Shown here piece after piece: positions 1 through 9,793 of a DNA stretch of 64,000 nucleotides. Position 1 is the stretch's first letter. Every line of letters begins with the position of its first letter. Source of the DNA: Lachnospiraceae bacterium (GTDB taxonomy: Bacteria > Bacillota > Clostridia > Lachnospirales > Lachnospiraceae); the NCBI GenBank assembly GCA_021770785.1, contig JAETQH010000022.1:1-64000 (forward strand), written 5' to 3'. The notes below the pieces were generated by a model that made no database searches, was not told the origin of the DNA, and saw only the letters and a program-made list of their open reading frames with translations. The position numbers were made by a program, and so were the translations under genes.

Positions 1-35
1 CGAACTTTTTTCGGTCACAAATTGGAGGTTTTCAT

Positions 36-2018
36 ATGCCAGAGTTCAAATTACATGCCCCATACAAGCCCACAGGCGACCAGCCGCAGGCAATCGCAGA
101 GCTGGTCAAAGGCTTTCAGGAGGGCAACCAATTCCAGACTTTACTAGGGGTTACGGGTTCCGGCAAGACGTTCACAATGGCAAACGTGATACAAGCCTTG
201 CAGAAACCAACACTCGTAATCGCTCACAACAAAACGCTTGCGGCGCAGCTATATGGAGAATTCAAGGAGATGTTCCCGGAGAATGCGGTGGAATATTTTG
301 TGTCCTATTACGATTATTACCAGCCTGAGGCCTATGTGCCCCAGACAGACACCTATATAGCTAAAGACTCGGCAATCAACGAAGAAATCGACAAGCTCCG
401 GCTGTCGGCAACGGCAGCTTTGGTGGAGCGGAAGGATGTGATTGTCATTGCGTCTGTTTCCTGTATCTATGGCTTGGGCAGCCCGGAGGATTATCTGAAT
501 ATGATGGTATCCCTGCGTCCCGGCATGGAGAAGGACAGGGACGAGGTAATCCGTGCCCTGATTGATATCCAGTACACCAGAAATGATATGGATTTTCACC
601 GGGGAACCTTCCGGGTGCGAGGGGATACGCTGGAAATTTTTCCTGCCAACTTCGGAGAAACGGCGGTACGGGTGGAGTTTTTCGGGGACGAGATTGACCG
701 TATCACGGAGATTGACGTGCTGACCGGGGAGATTAAATGCAGGCTGGAGCATTTTGCGGTATTTCCGGCCTCCCATTATGTGGTTCCTCAGGAGAAGATT
801 TTAAAAGCCTGTGAGAATATTGAAAAAGAATTAGAAGAGCGGGTGAAATATTTTAAGGGAGAGGACAAGCTGTTAGAGGCGCAGCGCATTGCGGAACGGA
901 CCAATTTTGATATAGAGATGTTAAAGGAGACAGGATTTTGCAGCGGCATTGAAAACTATTCCAGGCATCTGGCGGGTCTTCCCGCAGGGGCGACACCTCA
1001 TACCCTGATGGATTATTTTAAAGACGATTATCTCATTATCGTGGACGAGTCCCACATCACCATCCCTCAGGTGAGGGGCATGTATGCCGGAGACCAGTCC
1101 AGAAAGAGCACGCTGGTGGATTACGGCTTCCGTCTGCCCTCGGCGAAGGATAACCGGCCGCTCAATTTTGAAGAATTTGAAAGTAAAATAGACCAGATGC
1201 TGTTTGTATCCGCAACGCCGAATGTCTATGAGGCAGAGCACGAGCTGTTTCGGACGGAGCAGATTATAAGACCTACCGGACTGTTAGATCCGGAGGTGGT
1301 GGTGCGTCCGGTGGAGGGACAGATTGACGATTTAATCGGGGAAGTCAACAAAGAGGTGGCAAAACACAACAAAGTCCTGATTACCACCCTGACGAAAAAG
1401 ATGGCGGAGGATTTGACGGACTATATGCGGGAAATCGGTATTCGCGTGAAATATCTGCATTCGGATATTGATACTTTAGAGCGGGCGGAGATTATCCGTG
1501 ACCTGCGTCTGGATGTTTTTGACGTGCTGGTGGGCATTAACCTGCTCCGTGAGGGACTGGATATCCCGGAGATTACCCTGGTGGCGATTTTGGATGCGGA
1601 TAAGGAGGGATTCCTGCGTTCCGAGACATCCCTGATACAGACCATCGGGCGGGCGGCGCGAAACAGTGAGGGCCATGTCATCATGTATGCGGACAACATT
1701 ACGGATTCCATGCGGGTGGCGATGGAGGAGACGGAGCGCCGAAGAAAAATCCAGCAGGCATACAACGAAGAACACGGTATTACTCCTACCACCATTCAGA
1801 AGTCAGTGCGGGAATTAATCAGCGTTTCCAAGAAGATTGCCAAGGAGGAAATGAACTTCAAGAAAGACCCGGAGTCCATGAACAAGGTAGAACTGGAAAA
1901 ACTGATTGCGGATATTCAGAAGAAAATGCAGAAGGCAGCGGCGGATTTGAATTTCGAGGCGGCGGCAGAGTACCGGGACAAGATGGTGGAGCTGAAAAAT
2001 ATGCTGCGTGACTTATAA
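36..2018 (+). CDS. uvrB: UvrABC system protein B (excinuclease subunit)
   Basis: Nucleotide excision repair helicase-like subunit that receives damaged DNA from UvrA and recruits UvrC in the cytoplasm. At 660 aa it is full length for the family. A P-loop (GVTGSGKT) lies at residues 38-45, the damage-probing beta-hairpin ([12 protein letters not shown]) at 91-102 and a DESH Walker B box near 335. The C-terminal UVR coiled coil that contacts UvrC covers about the last 40 residues. The ATG has a GGAGG site 6-10 nt upstream. Only 35 bp precede it here, so its promoter is not visible. It lies upstream of uvrA, as in many Firmicutes, with one gene between them. Confidence 0.98.
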   Translation: MPEFKLHAPYKPTGDQPQAIAELVKGFQEGNQFQTLLGVTGSGKTFTMANVIQALQKPTLVIAHNKTLAAQLYGEFKEMFPENAVEYFVSYYDYYQPEAYVPQTDTYIAKDSAINEEIDKLRLSATAALVERKDVIVIASVSCIYGLGSPEDYLNMMVSLRPGMEKDRDEVIRALIDIQYTRNDMDFHRGTFRVRGDTLEIFPANFGETAVRVEFFGDEIDRITEIDVLTGEIKCRLEHFAVFPASHYVVPQEKILKACENIEKELEERVKYFKGEDKLLEAQRIAERTNFDIEMLKETGFCSGIENYSRHLAGLPAGATPHTLMDYFKDDYLIIVDESHITIPQVRGMYAGDQSRKSTLVDYGFRLPSAKDNRPLNFEEFESKIDQMLFVSATPNVYEAEHELFRTEQIIRPTGLLDPEVVVRPVEGQIDDLIGEVNKEVAKHNKVLITTLTKKMAEDLTDYMREIGIRVKYLHSDIDTLERAEIIRDLRLDVFDVLVGINLLREGLDIPEITLVAILDADKEGFLRSETSLIQTIGRAARNSEGHVIMYADNITDSMRVAMEETERRRKIQQAYNEEHGITPTTIQKSVRELISVSKKIAKEEMNFKKDPESMNKVELEKLIADIQKKMQKAAADLNFEAAAEYRDKMVELKNMLRDL

Positions 2019-2113
2019 GGAGGAACACGGCAGGAATTTGCGCAAAAGAAGAATATTTTGCCGCCCTAGACAGGGGAAAAGGCATAATAAAAGAGAATTA
2101 GAGAAGAGTGGTT

Positions 2114-3187
2114 ATGAGAGAGAAAACGATTTTAAAATTTATCTGTAAATGGCGCACGGAACTGATGGGAATGGCAATCCTCTGGGTGGTATTGTTCCAT
2201 TCCAAATTGCAGCTCCACGGTATTTTAGATACGGTACAGACCATCGGCTACGGCGGAGTGGATATTTTCTTTTTATTGTCGGGAATTGGGTTATACTATT
2301 CCTTGCAGAAATCGGATCAGCTGCTGTCATTTTACGGCAGACGGGCGAGGCGGATTTTTCCTGCTTATTTCCCCTTTATTGTTGTCTGGCTGATTTATAT
2401 GATCCAGACCTCTGAATGGAGAACAGACATTATTTTAAAGGTGATAGCCGGAAACCTATTTATGACAGGCTGGCTTTCCGGCATTGGGGCGCAGTTTAAC
2501 TGGTATGTGCAGATGATATTCTGGGTATATCTGGCGGCACCGTTGTTCTATCGGCTGATAGTCTCCCTTACAAAAAGGTGGCAGAAAGGATTGCTGCTGG
2601 TATGGGCGGTTCTTCTGGGAATTGCGTTCTGGACGGACAATAATCTTCTGATGGGTGTGTCGAGGCTTCCGGTTTTTCTGGTGGGTATGCTGTGGGCGCG
2701 GGAGGAAAGTTTGCATGCAAAAAAAGACGGGATTCGGGAGAAAAATACAGAAACAAGCTTTTGGAAAAATGGCGCAGCCTTAAGTCTGCTGTTTGTGACA
2801 GGAATGGCTGTTTTACTGGTCTGTTATTTCACACTTCCCGATTATGTGGTGTGGGGGTTTGGCATCTGGTGGTATCCGTTTCTTCTGATTGTGCCGGGTA
2901 TGTGCTTTTTGCTGGGATTGGTTTTTGAAGGAATGGACAGGATAAAGGGAGTGAGGCTTCTCCTAAAGCCGGTAAAACTAATCGGAAAGGCATCCTTTGA
3001 GATTTATCTGCTTCACATAGCGGCATTTGATATTTTGCCGGGATATCTTGGGGTGTCGTCGAACAAGCGGTGGCTGGCGTTGATGGCAGCATCCGTTGCA
3101 GCGGGAGTGCTGTACCATTTACTGGTGGAGGCAGTTATGAAAGGGATAGAGCAGAGGAAGAAGAGGTTACAAAATGAAAGACAGTAG
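2114..3187 (+). CDS. Acyltransferase-3 family membrane protein
   Basis: Integral membrane O-acyltransferase of the acyltransferase-3 type, which usually moves an acetyl or other acyl group onto an extracytoplasmic sugar. It has about ten hydrophobic segments and the N-terminal family signature ending in LFH with the conserved His near residue 29; Arg and Glu of the same motif lie about 13-15 residues earlier. The ATG at 2114 is preferred; a GTG at 2108 is also in frame. Its end overlaps the start of uvrA by 14 bp, so it is co-transcribed and probably translationally coupled with the uvr genes, though no repair role is suggested by its sequence. The substrate cannot be inferred. Confidence 0.85.
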   Translation: MREKTILKFICKWRTELMGMAILWVVLFHSKLQLHGILDTVQTIGYGGVDIFFLLSGIGLYYSLQKSDQLLSFYGRRARRIFPAYFPFIVVWLIYMIQTSEWRTDIILKVIAGNLFMTGWLSGIGAQFNWYVQMIFWVYLAAPLFYRLIVSLTKRWQKGLLLVWAVLLGIAFWTDNNLLMGVSRLPVFLVGMLWAREESLHAKKDGIREKNTETSFWKNGAALSLLFVTGMAVLLVCYFTLPDYVVWGFGIWWYPFLLIVPGMCFLLGLVFEGMDRIKGVRLLLKPVKLIGKASFEIYLLHIAAFDILPGYLGVSSNKRWLALMAASVAAGVLYHLLVEAVMKGIEQRKKRLQNERQ

Positions 3188-6023
3188 GGACAGAAAATAT
3201 ATTAAAATCAGAGGCGCAAACGAACATAACTTGAAAAATATTGATGTGGACATCCCAAGGGATTCCTTCGTAGTTCTCACGGGGCTCTCAGGTTCGGGAA
3301 AATCCTCACTGGCGTTTGACACCATTTATGCGGAGGGGCAGAGACGTTATATGGAGTCTCTTTCTTCCTATGCGAGGCAGTTTTTAGGGCAGATGGAAAA
3401 GCCCAATGTGGAGAAAATCGAGGGGCTTTCCCCGGCGATTTCCATTGACCAGAAATCTACCAACCGGAATCCCCGTTCTACGGTGGGAACGGTAACGGAA
3501 ATCTATGATTATTTCCGTCTGCTCTATGCCAGGGTGGGGATTCCCCACTGCCCAAAGTGCGGAAAAGAGATAAAAAAACAGAGCGTAGACCAGATGGTAG
3601 ACCAGATTATGGCGCTGCCGGAGCGCACTAAAATACAGCTGTTGGCCCCGGTGGTAAGAGGCAGGAAAGGGGAGCACCAGAAGCTTTTTGAGCAGGCGAA
3701 GCGCAGCGGTTATGTCCGTGTGATTGTGGACGGCAACATGTATGAGCTGACGGAAGAAATAAAGTTAGAGAAAAATAAAAAACACAATATCGAGATTGTG
3801 GTGGACCGCCTGATGGTAAAAGAGGGAATCGAAAAACGTCTGACAGATTCCATTGAAAACGTGTTAGAGCTTGCCGAGGGGAAAATGACGTTAGATATCA
3901 TTGACGGGGAAAAGCTTCAGTTTTCTGACAGCTTTTCCTGTCCGGACTGCGGCATTAGTATAGAAGAAATTGAACCCAGAAGTTTTTCTTTCAACAACCC
4001 CTTTGGCGCCTGCCCCACCTGCTTTGGGCTTGGCTATAAAATGGAGTTCGATATCAATTTGATGATACCGGATAAGAGGCTTTCTATTTCGGAGGGAGCA
4101 ATACAAGTTATGGGATGGCAGTCCTGCACAGACCCCTCCAGCTTTACCTATGCGGTGTTAAAGGCACTGACGGAGGAATATCATTTTTCTCTGGAAACGC
4201 CTTTTGAAGATTATCCGGAGGACATAAAAAAGATTTTGGTTTATGGTACGGAGGGAAAAGAGGTAAAGGTTCACTATAAAGGAATGCGGGGCGAGGGTGT
4301 CTATGATGTTGCCTTTGACGGACTGCTTCGGAATGTGCAGCGGAAATACCGTGAGACTTCTTCGGAAACCATGAAACAGGAATATGAACAGTTTATGCGG
4401 ATAACGCCCTGCGAGGAATGTCACGGACAGCGTTTGAAAAAGACATCTCTGGCGGTGACGGTGGGGGACAAAAATATTTATGAAATCACTTCCATGTCCG
4501 TAAAGAAATTAGGCAGCTTTTTGCAGGAGATGGAGCTGAGTCGTCAGCAGCATTTGATTGGCGACCAGATTTTAAAGGAAATCCGTGCCCGGGTGGGCTT
4601 TTTGAATGAGGTGGGGTTAGATTATCTGTCTTTATCCCGCGCCACGGGAAGCCTCTCCGGCGGCGAGGCGCAGCGTATCCGCCTTGCCACCCAGATCGGA
4701 TCAGGTTTGGTGGGAGTTGCCTACATTTTAGACGAGCCCTCCATCGGACTGCACCAGAGGGACAACGACAAGCTCCTAGGGGCGTTGAAAAACCTCAAAG
4801 ATTTGGGAAATACCCTGATTGTGGTGGAGCACGACGAGGATACCATGATGGCGGCGGACTATATTGTGGACATCGGACCCGGCGCCGGCTCCCACGGCGG
4901 TGAGGTGGTGTCATGCGGAACTGCCGAAGAAATTATGAAGAACGAAAATTCTGTTACGGGAGCTTATCTCAGCGGAAGAATTAAGATACCCGTCCCGGCG
5001 GAGCGGAGAAAACCCACCGGATATCTGACGGTAAAGGGGGCGAGGGAGAATAACTTGAAAAATATTGATGTGCAGATTCCTCTTGGCATTATGACTTGTA
5101 TTACAGGTGTCTCCGGCTCGGGAAAGAGTTCCCTGACGAATGAGATTCTTTATAAGCGTCTTGCAAGGGATTTGAACCGTGCCAGATGTATTCCGGGAGA
5201 GCATGACGGGATTTTGGGATTGGAACAGTTAGACAAGGTGATTGATATTGACCAGTCCCCTATCGGAAGGACGCCCCGTTCTAATCCGGCGACCTATACC
5301 GGAGTGTTTGATATGATAAGAGATTTGTTTGCGGCAACGCCGGATGCCAAAGCCAAGGGTTATAAAAAGGGACGTTTCAGCTTTAATGTCAAAGGGGGAC
5401 GCTGTGAGGCGTGTTCCGGCGATGGTATTTTAAAGATAGAAATGCACTTTCTGCCGGACGTTTATGTGCCCTGCGAGGTTTGTGAGGGAAAACGCTATAA
5501 CCGGGAGACTTTAGAGGTAAAATATAAGGGAAAAAGCATTTATGATGTGCTGGACATGACGGTGGAGGAAGCGCTGGAATTCTTTAAGAACGTACCCTCT
5601 ATCCACCGGAAAATACAGACACTCTATGATGTGGGACTTTCTTATGTGAAGCTGGGGCAGCCTTCCACGGAGCTTTCCGGAGGTGAGGCGCAGCGTATTA
5701 AGTTAGCTACAGAGCTTTCAAAGCGGAGTACCGGAAAGACTATCTATATTCTGGATGAGCCCACCACAGGACTTCATTTTGCGGATGTGCATAAGCTGAT
5801 TGAGATTTTAAGAAGGCTCTCCGAGGGCGGAAATACTGTGGTTGTCATTGAGCACAACTTAGACGTGATTAAGACGGCGGATTATATTATTGATATGGGG
5901 CCGGAGGGCGGTGACGGCGGCGGAACGGTGATTGCCTGCGGTACGCCGGAAGAAGTTGCTGAAAATAAAAAATCCTACACCGGGCACTATGTAAAAAAAT
6001 ATCTTGAAAAGGATAAAACCTAA
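3174..6023 (+). CDS. uvrA: UvrABC system protein A (excinuclease ATPase)
   Basis: Damage-recognition ATPase of nucleotide excision repair, with two ABC ATPase modules. At 949 aa it is full length. The first P-loop (GLSGSGKSS) is near residue 38 and the second (GVSGSGKSS) near residue 644. Two LSGGEAQRI signatures mark the ABC modules. Cys-rich zinc modules are visible (CPKC near 125; CPDC and CPTC near 260-285; CEAC and CEVC near 745-770). It starts inside the preceding acyltransferase gene, and its stop codon lies inside the stem of a strong terminator. Confidence 0.98.
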   Translation: MKDSRDRKYIKIRGANEHNLKNIDVDIPRDSFVVLTGLSGSGKSSLAFDTIYAEGQRRYMESLSSYARQFLGQMEKPNVEKIEGLSPAISIDQKSTNRNPRSTVGTVTEIYDYFRLLYARVGIPHCPKCGKEIKKQSVDQMVDQIMALPERTKIQLLAPVVRGRKGEHQKLFEQAKRSGYVRVIVDGNMYELTEEIKLEKNKKHNIEIVVDRLMVKEGIEKRLTDSIENVLELAEGKMTLDIIDGEKLQFSDSFSCPDCGISIEEIEPRSFSFNNPFGACPTCFGLGYKMEFDINLMIPDKRLSISEGAIQVMGWQSCTDPSSFTYAVLKALTEEYHFSLETPFEDYPEDIKKILVYGTEGKEVKVHYKGMRGEGVYDVAFDGLLRNVQRKYRETSSETMKQEYEQFMRITPCEECHGQRLKKTSLAVTVGDKNIYEITSMSVKKLGSFLQEMELSRQQHLIGDQILKEIRARVGFLNEVGLDYLSLSRATGSLSGGEAQRIRLATQIGSGLVGVAYILDEPSIGLHQRDNDKLLGALKNLKDLGNTLIVVEHDEDTMMAADYIVDIGPGAGSHGGEVVSCGTAEEIMKNENSVTGAYLSGRIKIPVPAERRKPTGYLTVKGARENNLKNIDVQIPLGIMTCITGVSGSGKSSLTNEILYKRLARDLNRARCIPGEHDGILGLEQLDKVIDIDQSPIGRTPRSNPATYTGVFDMIRDLFAATPDAKAKGYKKGRFSFNVKGGRCEACSGDGILKIEMHFLPDVYVPCEVCEGKRYNRETLEVKYKGKSIYDVLDMTVEEALEFFKNVPSIHRKIQTLYDVGLSYVKLGQPSTELSGGEAQRIKLATELSKRSTGKTIYILDEPTTGLHFADVHKLIEILRRLSEGGNTVVVIEHNLDVIKTADYIIDMGPEGGDGGGTVIACGTPEEVAENKKSYTGHYVKKYLEKDKT

Positions 6024-6056
6024 AAACCTGCGCCGACCGGCGCAGGTTTTTAGGTT
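6017..6056. terminator. Rho-independent terminator after uvrA
   Basis: A perfect 18-bp stem (6017-6034 with 6039-6056) closes a 4-nt loop. The stem has a GC core flanked by A and T runs. The uvrA stop codon (6021-6023) is inside the left arm. By symmetry it would also terminate transcription arriving from the other strand. Confidence 0.9.
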
Positions 6057-6467
6057 GATGATAAAACGTGGATAAAACAAATATTGACATTGAAAAAAAT
6101 TGGGGAGTACTTCCTGAACTCCCGAAGGAATTCAGGAAGCATGAGTTATGAAAAATTATACTTTCTATCAAGCGTATGCCCGATTGCTAGTACTCTTAGA
6201 ATATAAAATATAAATGTGACAGTTTTGTGAAGAGAAAATGAAAAAAATGGGAAATGAGAAAAAAAGTTTGAAGATTTTCTTATTTTTTTTGAAAAACCAG
6301 ATTCAGAATAAAAAAACCTTTGAAAAATCCCATTTTTTGTATATAATGAGACTGTATATGTAAAAATATGATTAAATGCGTTTCTATGTCCATTTGGAGA
6401 TGGAAAAGTTTGCCAGGGAAATATCCCATAAATACAGGTTGCAGAGAATGAAAGGGGCAGGAAGAAA
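6057..6467 (+). other. 411-bp intergenic region between uvrA and mbl
   Basis: No convincing coding sequence. It holds a hairpin with 9-bp arms (6110-6118 with 6131-6139, loop of 12 nt) about 20 bp after a TTGACA at 6084-6089. An A-rich stretch follows (about 6230-6330), then the probable mbl promoter. The function of the hairpin is not evident. Confidence 0.5.
6320..6347 (+). promoter_or_regulatory. Probable sigma-A promoter of mbl
   Basis: The -35 is TTGAAA (6320-6325), the spacer 16 nt and the -10 TATAAT (6342-6347). Transcription would start near 6354, leaving a leader of about 114 nt before the mbl start codon. Confidence 0.6.
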
Positions 6468-7463
6468 ATGATGAGTACAGATATTGGTATCGACTTGGGT
6501 ACTGCGAGTATATTAGTTTATATTAAAGGAAAAGGTGTTGTTTTAAAGGAGCCGTCTGTGGTGGCTTTTGACCGTGATACAAATAAAATCAAAGCAATCG
6601 GGGAAGAGGCAAGGTTAATGCTTGGAAGGACGCCGGGTAATATTGTGGCAGTAAGGCCGCTGCGCCAGGGCGTTATCTCTGATTACCAGGTAACAGAGAA
6701 GATGATAAAATATTTTATCCAGAAAGCATTAGGCAAAAAGACCTTTCGCAAACCGCGTATCAGCGTCTGCGTTCCCAGCGGCGTCACTGAGGTTGAGAAG
6801 AAGGCAGTGGAGGACGCTACCTATCAGGCAGGGGCAAGAGAGGTGGAAATCATTGAGGAGCCCATCGCAGCAGCCATCGGCGCAGGCATTGATATTGCAA
6901 GGCCCTGCGGAAATATGATTGTGGATATCGGCGGAGGTACGGCAGATATTGCAGTAATTTCCTTAGGAGGCTCTGTGGTCAGCACCTCCATCAAGATTGC
7001 GGGAGATGATTTTGACGAAGCCATCGTGCGTTATATGAGAAAGAAACACAATCTTCTGATTGGTGAGAGAACCGCAGAGGATATCAAGATTAAGATAGGT
7101 AGCTGTTTTCCGCTGGCACAGGCGGAGACGATGGATGTCCGTGGGCGTAACCTGGTGACAGGCCTTCCGAAGACAGTGACGGTTTCCTCGGAGGAGACAG
7201 AAGAGGCATTGCGGGAGCCAACCCTCCAGATTGTGGAGGCAGTTCACTCCGTATTGGAGAAAACTCCGCCGGAGCTGGCAGCGGACGTGGCGGACAGAGG
7301 TATTGTCCTGACCGGAGGCGGTGCGCTGCTCCGGGGCTTAGAGGAACTTATTGAGGACAGGACAGGCATTAACACCATGACTGCGGATGAGCCTATGACC
7401 TGTGTGGCTATCGGTACCGGAAAATATGTGGAATTTTTATCCGGAAAGCGTGATGACGATTAA
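6468..7463 (+). CDS. mbl: Actin-like cell-shape protein (MreB/Mbl)
   Basis: Bacterial actin homologue that forms membrane-associated filaments guiding lateral wall synthesis. At 331 aa it has normal length. The N-terminal phosphate-1 loop (GIDLGTASILVY) is at about residues 7-18, the phosphate-2 loop (IVDIGGGTADIAVI) around 149-162, and the adenosine motif (GIVLTGGGALLRGL) near 281. The paralogue is chosen by synteny: Bacillus subtilis carries mbl directly before flhO-flhP, and the same kind of pair follows here. MreB or MreBH cannot be excluded from sequence alone. There are two adjacent ATGs (6468 and 6471) behind an AGGAAG site. Confidence 0.9.
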   Translation: MMSTDIGIDLGTASILVYIKGKGVVLKEPSVVAFDRDTNKIKAIGEEARLMLGRTPGNIVAVRPLRQGVISDYQVTEKMIKYFIQKALGKKTFRKPRISVCVPSGVTEVEKKAVEDATYQAGAREVEIIEEPIAAAIGAGIDIARPCGNMIVDIGGGTADIAVISLGGSVVSTSIKIAGDDFDEAIVRYMRKKHNLLIGERTAEDIKIKIGSCFPLAQAETMDVRGRNLVTGLPKTVTVSSEETEEALREPTLQIVEAVHSVLEKTPPELAADVADRGIVLTGGGALLRGLEELIEDRTGINTMTADEPMTCVAIGTGKYVEFLSGKRDDD

Positions 7464-7606
7464 AGTTTTGGTACTTTGTACCGATATATAAATGAAAGCA
7501 TTTTGTTAGGAAATGTACAGTGCGCAGCATGAAAACAGCAGTCGGTGTTATATGATACAGAGAAAAGTACAGGCAGTATCTGTACGGAGGAAAAAGGAGA
7601 AGTCAT

Positions 7607-8401
7607 ATGGTAAAAGGATTGTATACCGCATGGACAGGTATGGTAAATGAACAGAACAGATTAGATGTTCTATCCAATAATCTGGCGAATGCAGATACCA
7701 ACGGATATAAGAAAGAGGGAGCCACCAGCCAGACCTTTGCGGACGAGATGGCAATCAAGATAAAGGATACTTCGAATTACGGAATTCCCAAGCGGCTGGG
7801 AGGAATGAGCATGGGAGTTCACATTGGTGAAACCTATACGGACTACAGTCAGGGAAATTACAAGGTTACGGACGGCTCCACGGATTTTGCGTTGGACGGT
7901 AACGGTTTCTTTGCCATTGAATATACCGATAAGGCCGGAAATACTTCCGTAAAATATACCCGCGACGGTGCTTTTGTTGTAAATACGGCAGGTTACTTAG
8001 TTACAAAAGACGGGGATTATGTGCTGAATCAGGCAGGTGCCTTAAACGGAACCGCAGGCTCACGGATTCAGTTAGACCCCAATGAGATAATTACGGTAGA
8101 TGAGATGGGAAATATTTTTCAGGACGGTGAACAGGTGGCAACCTTAGGTGTCGTGGATTTTGAAGATTACAATTATCTGGCAAAATTCGGTGAGAACCTT
8201 TATGACATGGTAGACGGCGGCACAAGGATTGCTTCTACGGCAAAGGTCAATCAGGGCTGTATTGAGGCGTCCAACGTCAATGTAGTGTCGGAAATGGTAA
8301 ACATGATTACGATTACCAGAGCTTATCAGGCGGGACAGAAAGTAATTAACGCCGTGGACGAGACATTAGATAAAGCAGTAAACCAGGTGGGAAAGGTATA
8401 A
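7607..8401 (+). CDS. flhO: Flagellar hook-basal body protein (FlhO/FlgF-like)
   Basis: Structural protein of the flagellar rod or proximal hook, secreted through the flagellar type III apparatus. At 264 aa it has the N-terminal rod motif LSNNLANADTNGYKKEG at about residues 24-40 and the matching C-terminal segment (EMVNMITITRAYQAGQKVI), which form the coiled-coil rod domain. The ATG has an AGGAG site and a small stem (GTACAG with CTGTAC, 7567-7585) just upstream. It precedes its paralogue by 18 bp, matching the B. subtilis mbl-flhO-flhP arrangement. It shows that the organism is or was flagellated. Confidence 0.92.
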   Translation: MVKGLYTAWTGMVNEQNRLDVLSNNLANADTNGYKKEGATSQTFADEMAIKIKDTSNYGIPKRLGGMSMGVHIGETYTDYSQGNYKVTDGSTDFALDGNGFFAIEYTDKAGNTSVKYTRDGAFVVNTAGYLVTKDGDYVLNQAGALNGTAGSRIQLDPNEIITVDEMGNIFQDGEQVATLGVVDFEDYNYLAKFGENLYDMVDGGTRIASTAKVNQGCIEASNVNVVSEMVNMITITRAYQAGQKVINAVDETLDKAVNQVGKV

Positions 8402-8419
8402 TAAGGAGGTAACTAAATT

Positions 8420-9235
8420 ATGATGCGTTCATTATATACTGCGGCAACCGGCATGATTGCACAGCAGTCCAATGTGGATAATATTTCAAACAATCTGGCA
8501 AATGTAAATACGGTTGGCTATAAACAGCAGAAAACCGAATTTAAATCCCTGTTATACCAAAACATCCAAACCAGGACCACCACTGCCAACGGAGAGGAAA
8601 AACCGATTTCCGCACAGGTGGGTCTTGGAACCAGAGTAGCGGCCAACACTTCCATTTATACACAGGGAGCGGCTATGGCATCAGAGAGCATGACAGACTT
8701 TATGATTAACGGAGACGGTTTCTTTGCTGTCCGCGGAGCAGACGGAGAGACTTACTATACTCGTGCCGGAAATTTTGTCTGGGCAGTAAACGGAAATACG
8801 ACTCGTCTGACTACAGTAGACGGATATCCGGTCTTAGATACCAATGGAAATCAGATTACACTTCCGGCAGGCGTAAGTTCCGGACAGGTGATTGTCTCTG
8901 GCGACGGTTCCTTTGGTTATACCAATGCCAATGGGGCATATGTGGATATGAACCAGAGCTTTGGCATTTACCAGTTCAATAATCCGGGAGGATTGGAAAA
9001 AGAAGGACAGAACCTTCTGGCAGTGACGGACGCTTCCGGAGAGCCTTTAAACGAAGCTACCAATAATAATCTGGTGAGAAGCTCCGTAATGCAGGGATAT
9101 CTGGAGGGCTCTAACGTACAGGTGGCAGATGAGATGGTAAACCTGATTATCGCACAGCGTGCTTATCAGTTAAATTCCAAAGCAATTACTGCATCGGACG
9201 AGATGTTGGAGCAGGCAAATAACCTGAGACGTTAA
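8420..9235 (+). CDS. flhP: Flagellar hook-basal body protein (FlhP/FlgG-like)
   Basis: Second rod protein, paralogous to the gene before it and likely part of the distal rod. At 271 aa it has the motif ISNNLANVNTVGYKQQ at about residues 23-38 and the FlgG-type C-terminus (EMVNLIIAQRAYQLNSKAI). The central domain carries the family sequence GDGFFAVRG. There are two adjacent ATGs behind an AAGGAGGT site. Translation is likely coupled to flhO through the short gap, and a short rod-binding gene follows. Confidence 0.92.
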   Translation: MMRSLYTAATGMIAQQSNVDNISNNLANVNTVGYKQQKTEFKSLLYQNIQTRTTTANGEEKPISAQVGLGTRVAANTSIYTQGAAMASESMTDFMINGDGFFAVRGADGETYYTRAGNFVWAVNGNTTRLTTVDGYPVLDTNGNQITLPAGVSSGQVIVSGDGSFGYTNANGAYVDMNQSFGIYQFNNPGGLEKEGQNLLAVTDASGEPLNEATNNNLVRSSVMQGYLEGSNVQVADEMVNLIIAQRAYQLNSKAITASDEMLEQANNLRR

Positions 9236-9335
9236 TTCGGCAGGAAAGTATAGAATATGAGAGATAAGCGTCTTGTATGTGTATCGTGAGCAGCAAATAA
9301 GCAGGACGTCAGGTGATACAGAAGGGAGAAGAAAG

Positions 9336-9689
9336 ATGTTTTCAGTAGATGGTGTAGCAGGTCTGGTGAATACTACCCAGAATACGGCAGCGGCAAACAA
9401 TGCGTCTTCTTTGCAGAATTCGCTGAAAAATATATCTTCCGAATCTACGGATGAGGAATTAATGCAGGTCTGCAAGGATTTTGAGTCCTATTTTGTGGAG
9501 GAGATTCTAAAAGAAATCAAGGAAAGCATGTTAGACGATGAAGACGAGGACAGTTCTATTTCCACTTTGAAGGATTACCATATGGACAGCGTCATTGAAA
9601 CGATGGCGGATGAACTGGTGGACGAAGTGGGGACGAATTTTACCCAGCAGCTTTATGAGCAGATGAAACGGAACTATAACATCCAGTAG
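9336..9689 (+). CDS. Rod-binding protein, FlgJ N-terminal type
   Basis: Short protein (117 aa) matching the rod-binding half of FlgJ, which caps and helps assemble the flagellar rod. The family core is the helical segment CKDFESYFVEEILKEIKESM; the C-terminal half (DSVIETMADELVDEVG) also fits. The peptidoglycan hydrolase domain found in proteobacterial FlgJ is absent, as is common in Firmicutes. The start at 9336 follows an AGGGAGAAG site; a TTG at 9273 gives a longer frame with no support. It is the last gene before a terminator, so mbl-flhO-flhP-rod protein looks like one unit. Confidence 0.85.
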   Translation: MFSVDGVAGLVNTTQNTAAANNASSLQNSLKNISSESTDEELMQVCKDFESYFVEEILKEIKESMLDDEDEDSSISTLKDYHMDSVIETMADELVDEVGTNFTQQLYEQMKRNYNIQ

Positions 9690-9713
9690 GCAGGAGATAA
9701 AAAGTTGATATGG

Positions 9714-9770
9714 CAGTGTGGTTTTGATAAGATAGAGGGGAAATCAAAATCACACTGTTTTTTGTTTTTT
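9714..9770 (+). terminator. Rho-independent terminator after the flagellar rod genes
   Basis: Long stem pairing CAGTGTG..TTTTGAT (9714 on) with ATCAAAA..CACACTG (to 9757), with one mismatch, followed by a T-rich run to 9770. It separates the flagellar unit from recD2. Confidence 0.85.
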
Positions 9771-9793
9771 AAAAAATGGATTGGAGAAAATAT

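Noticed and set aside
249-776. 175-aa minus-strand frame inside uvrB
   Set aside because: Antisense to a conserved gene, no ribosome binding site, and no recognisable protein features.
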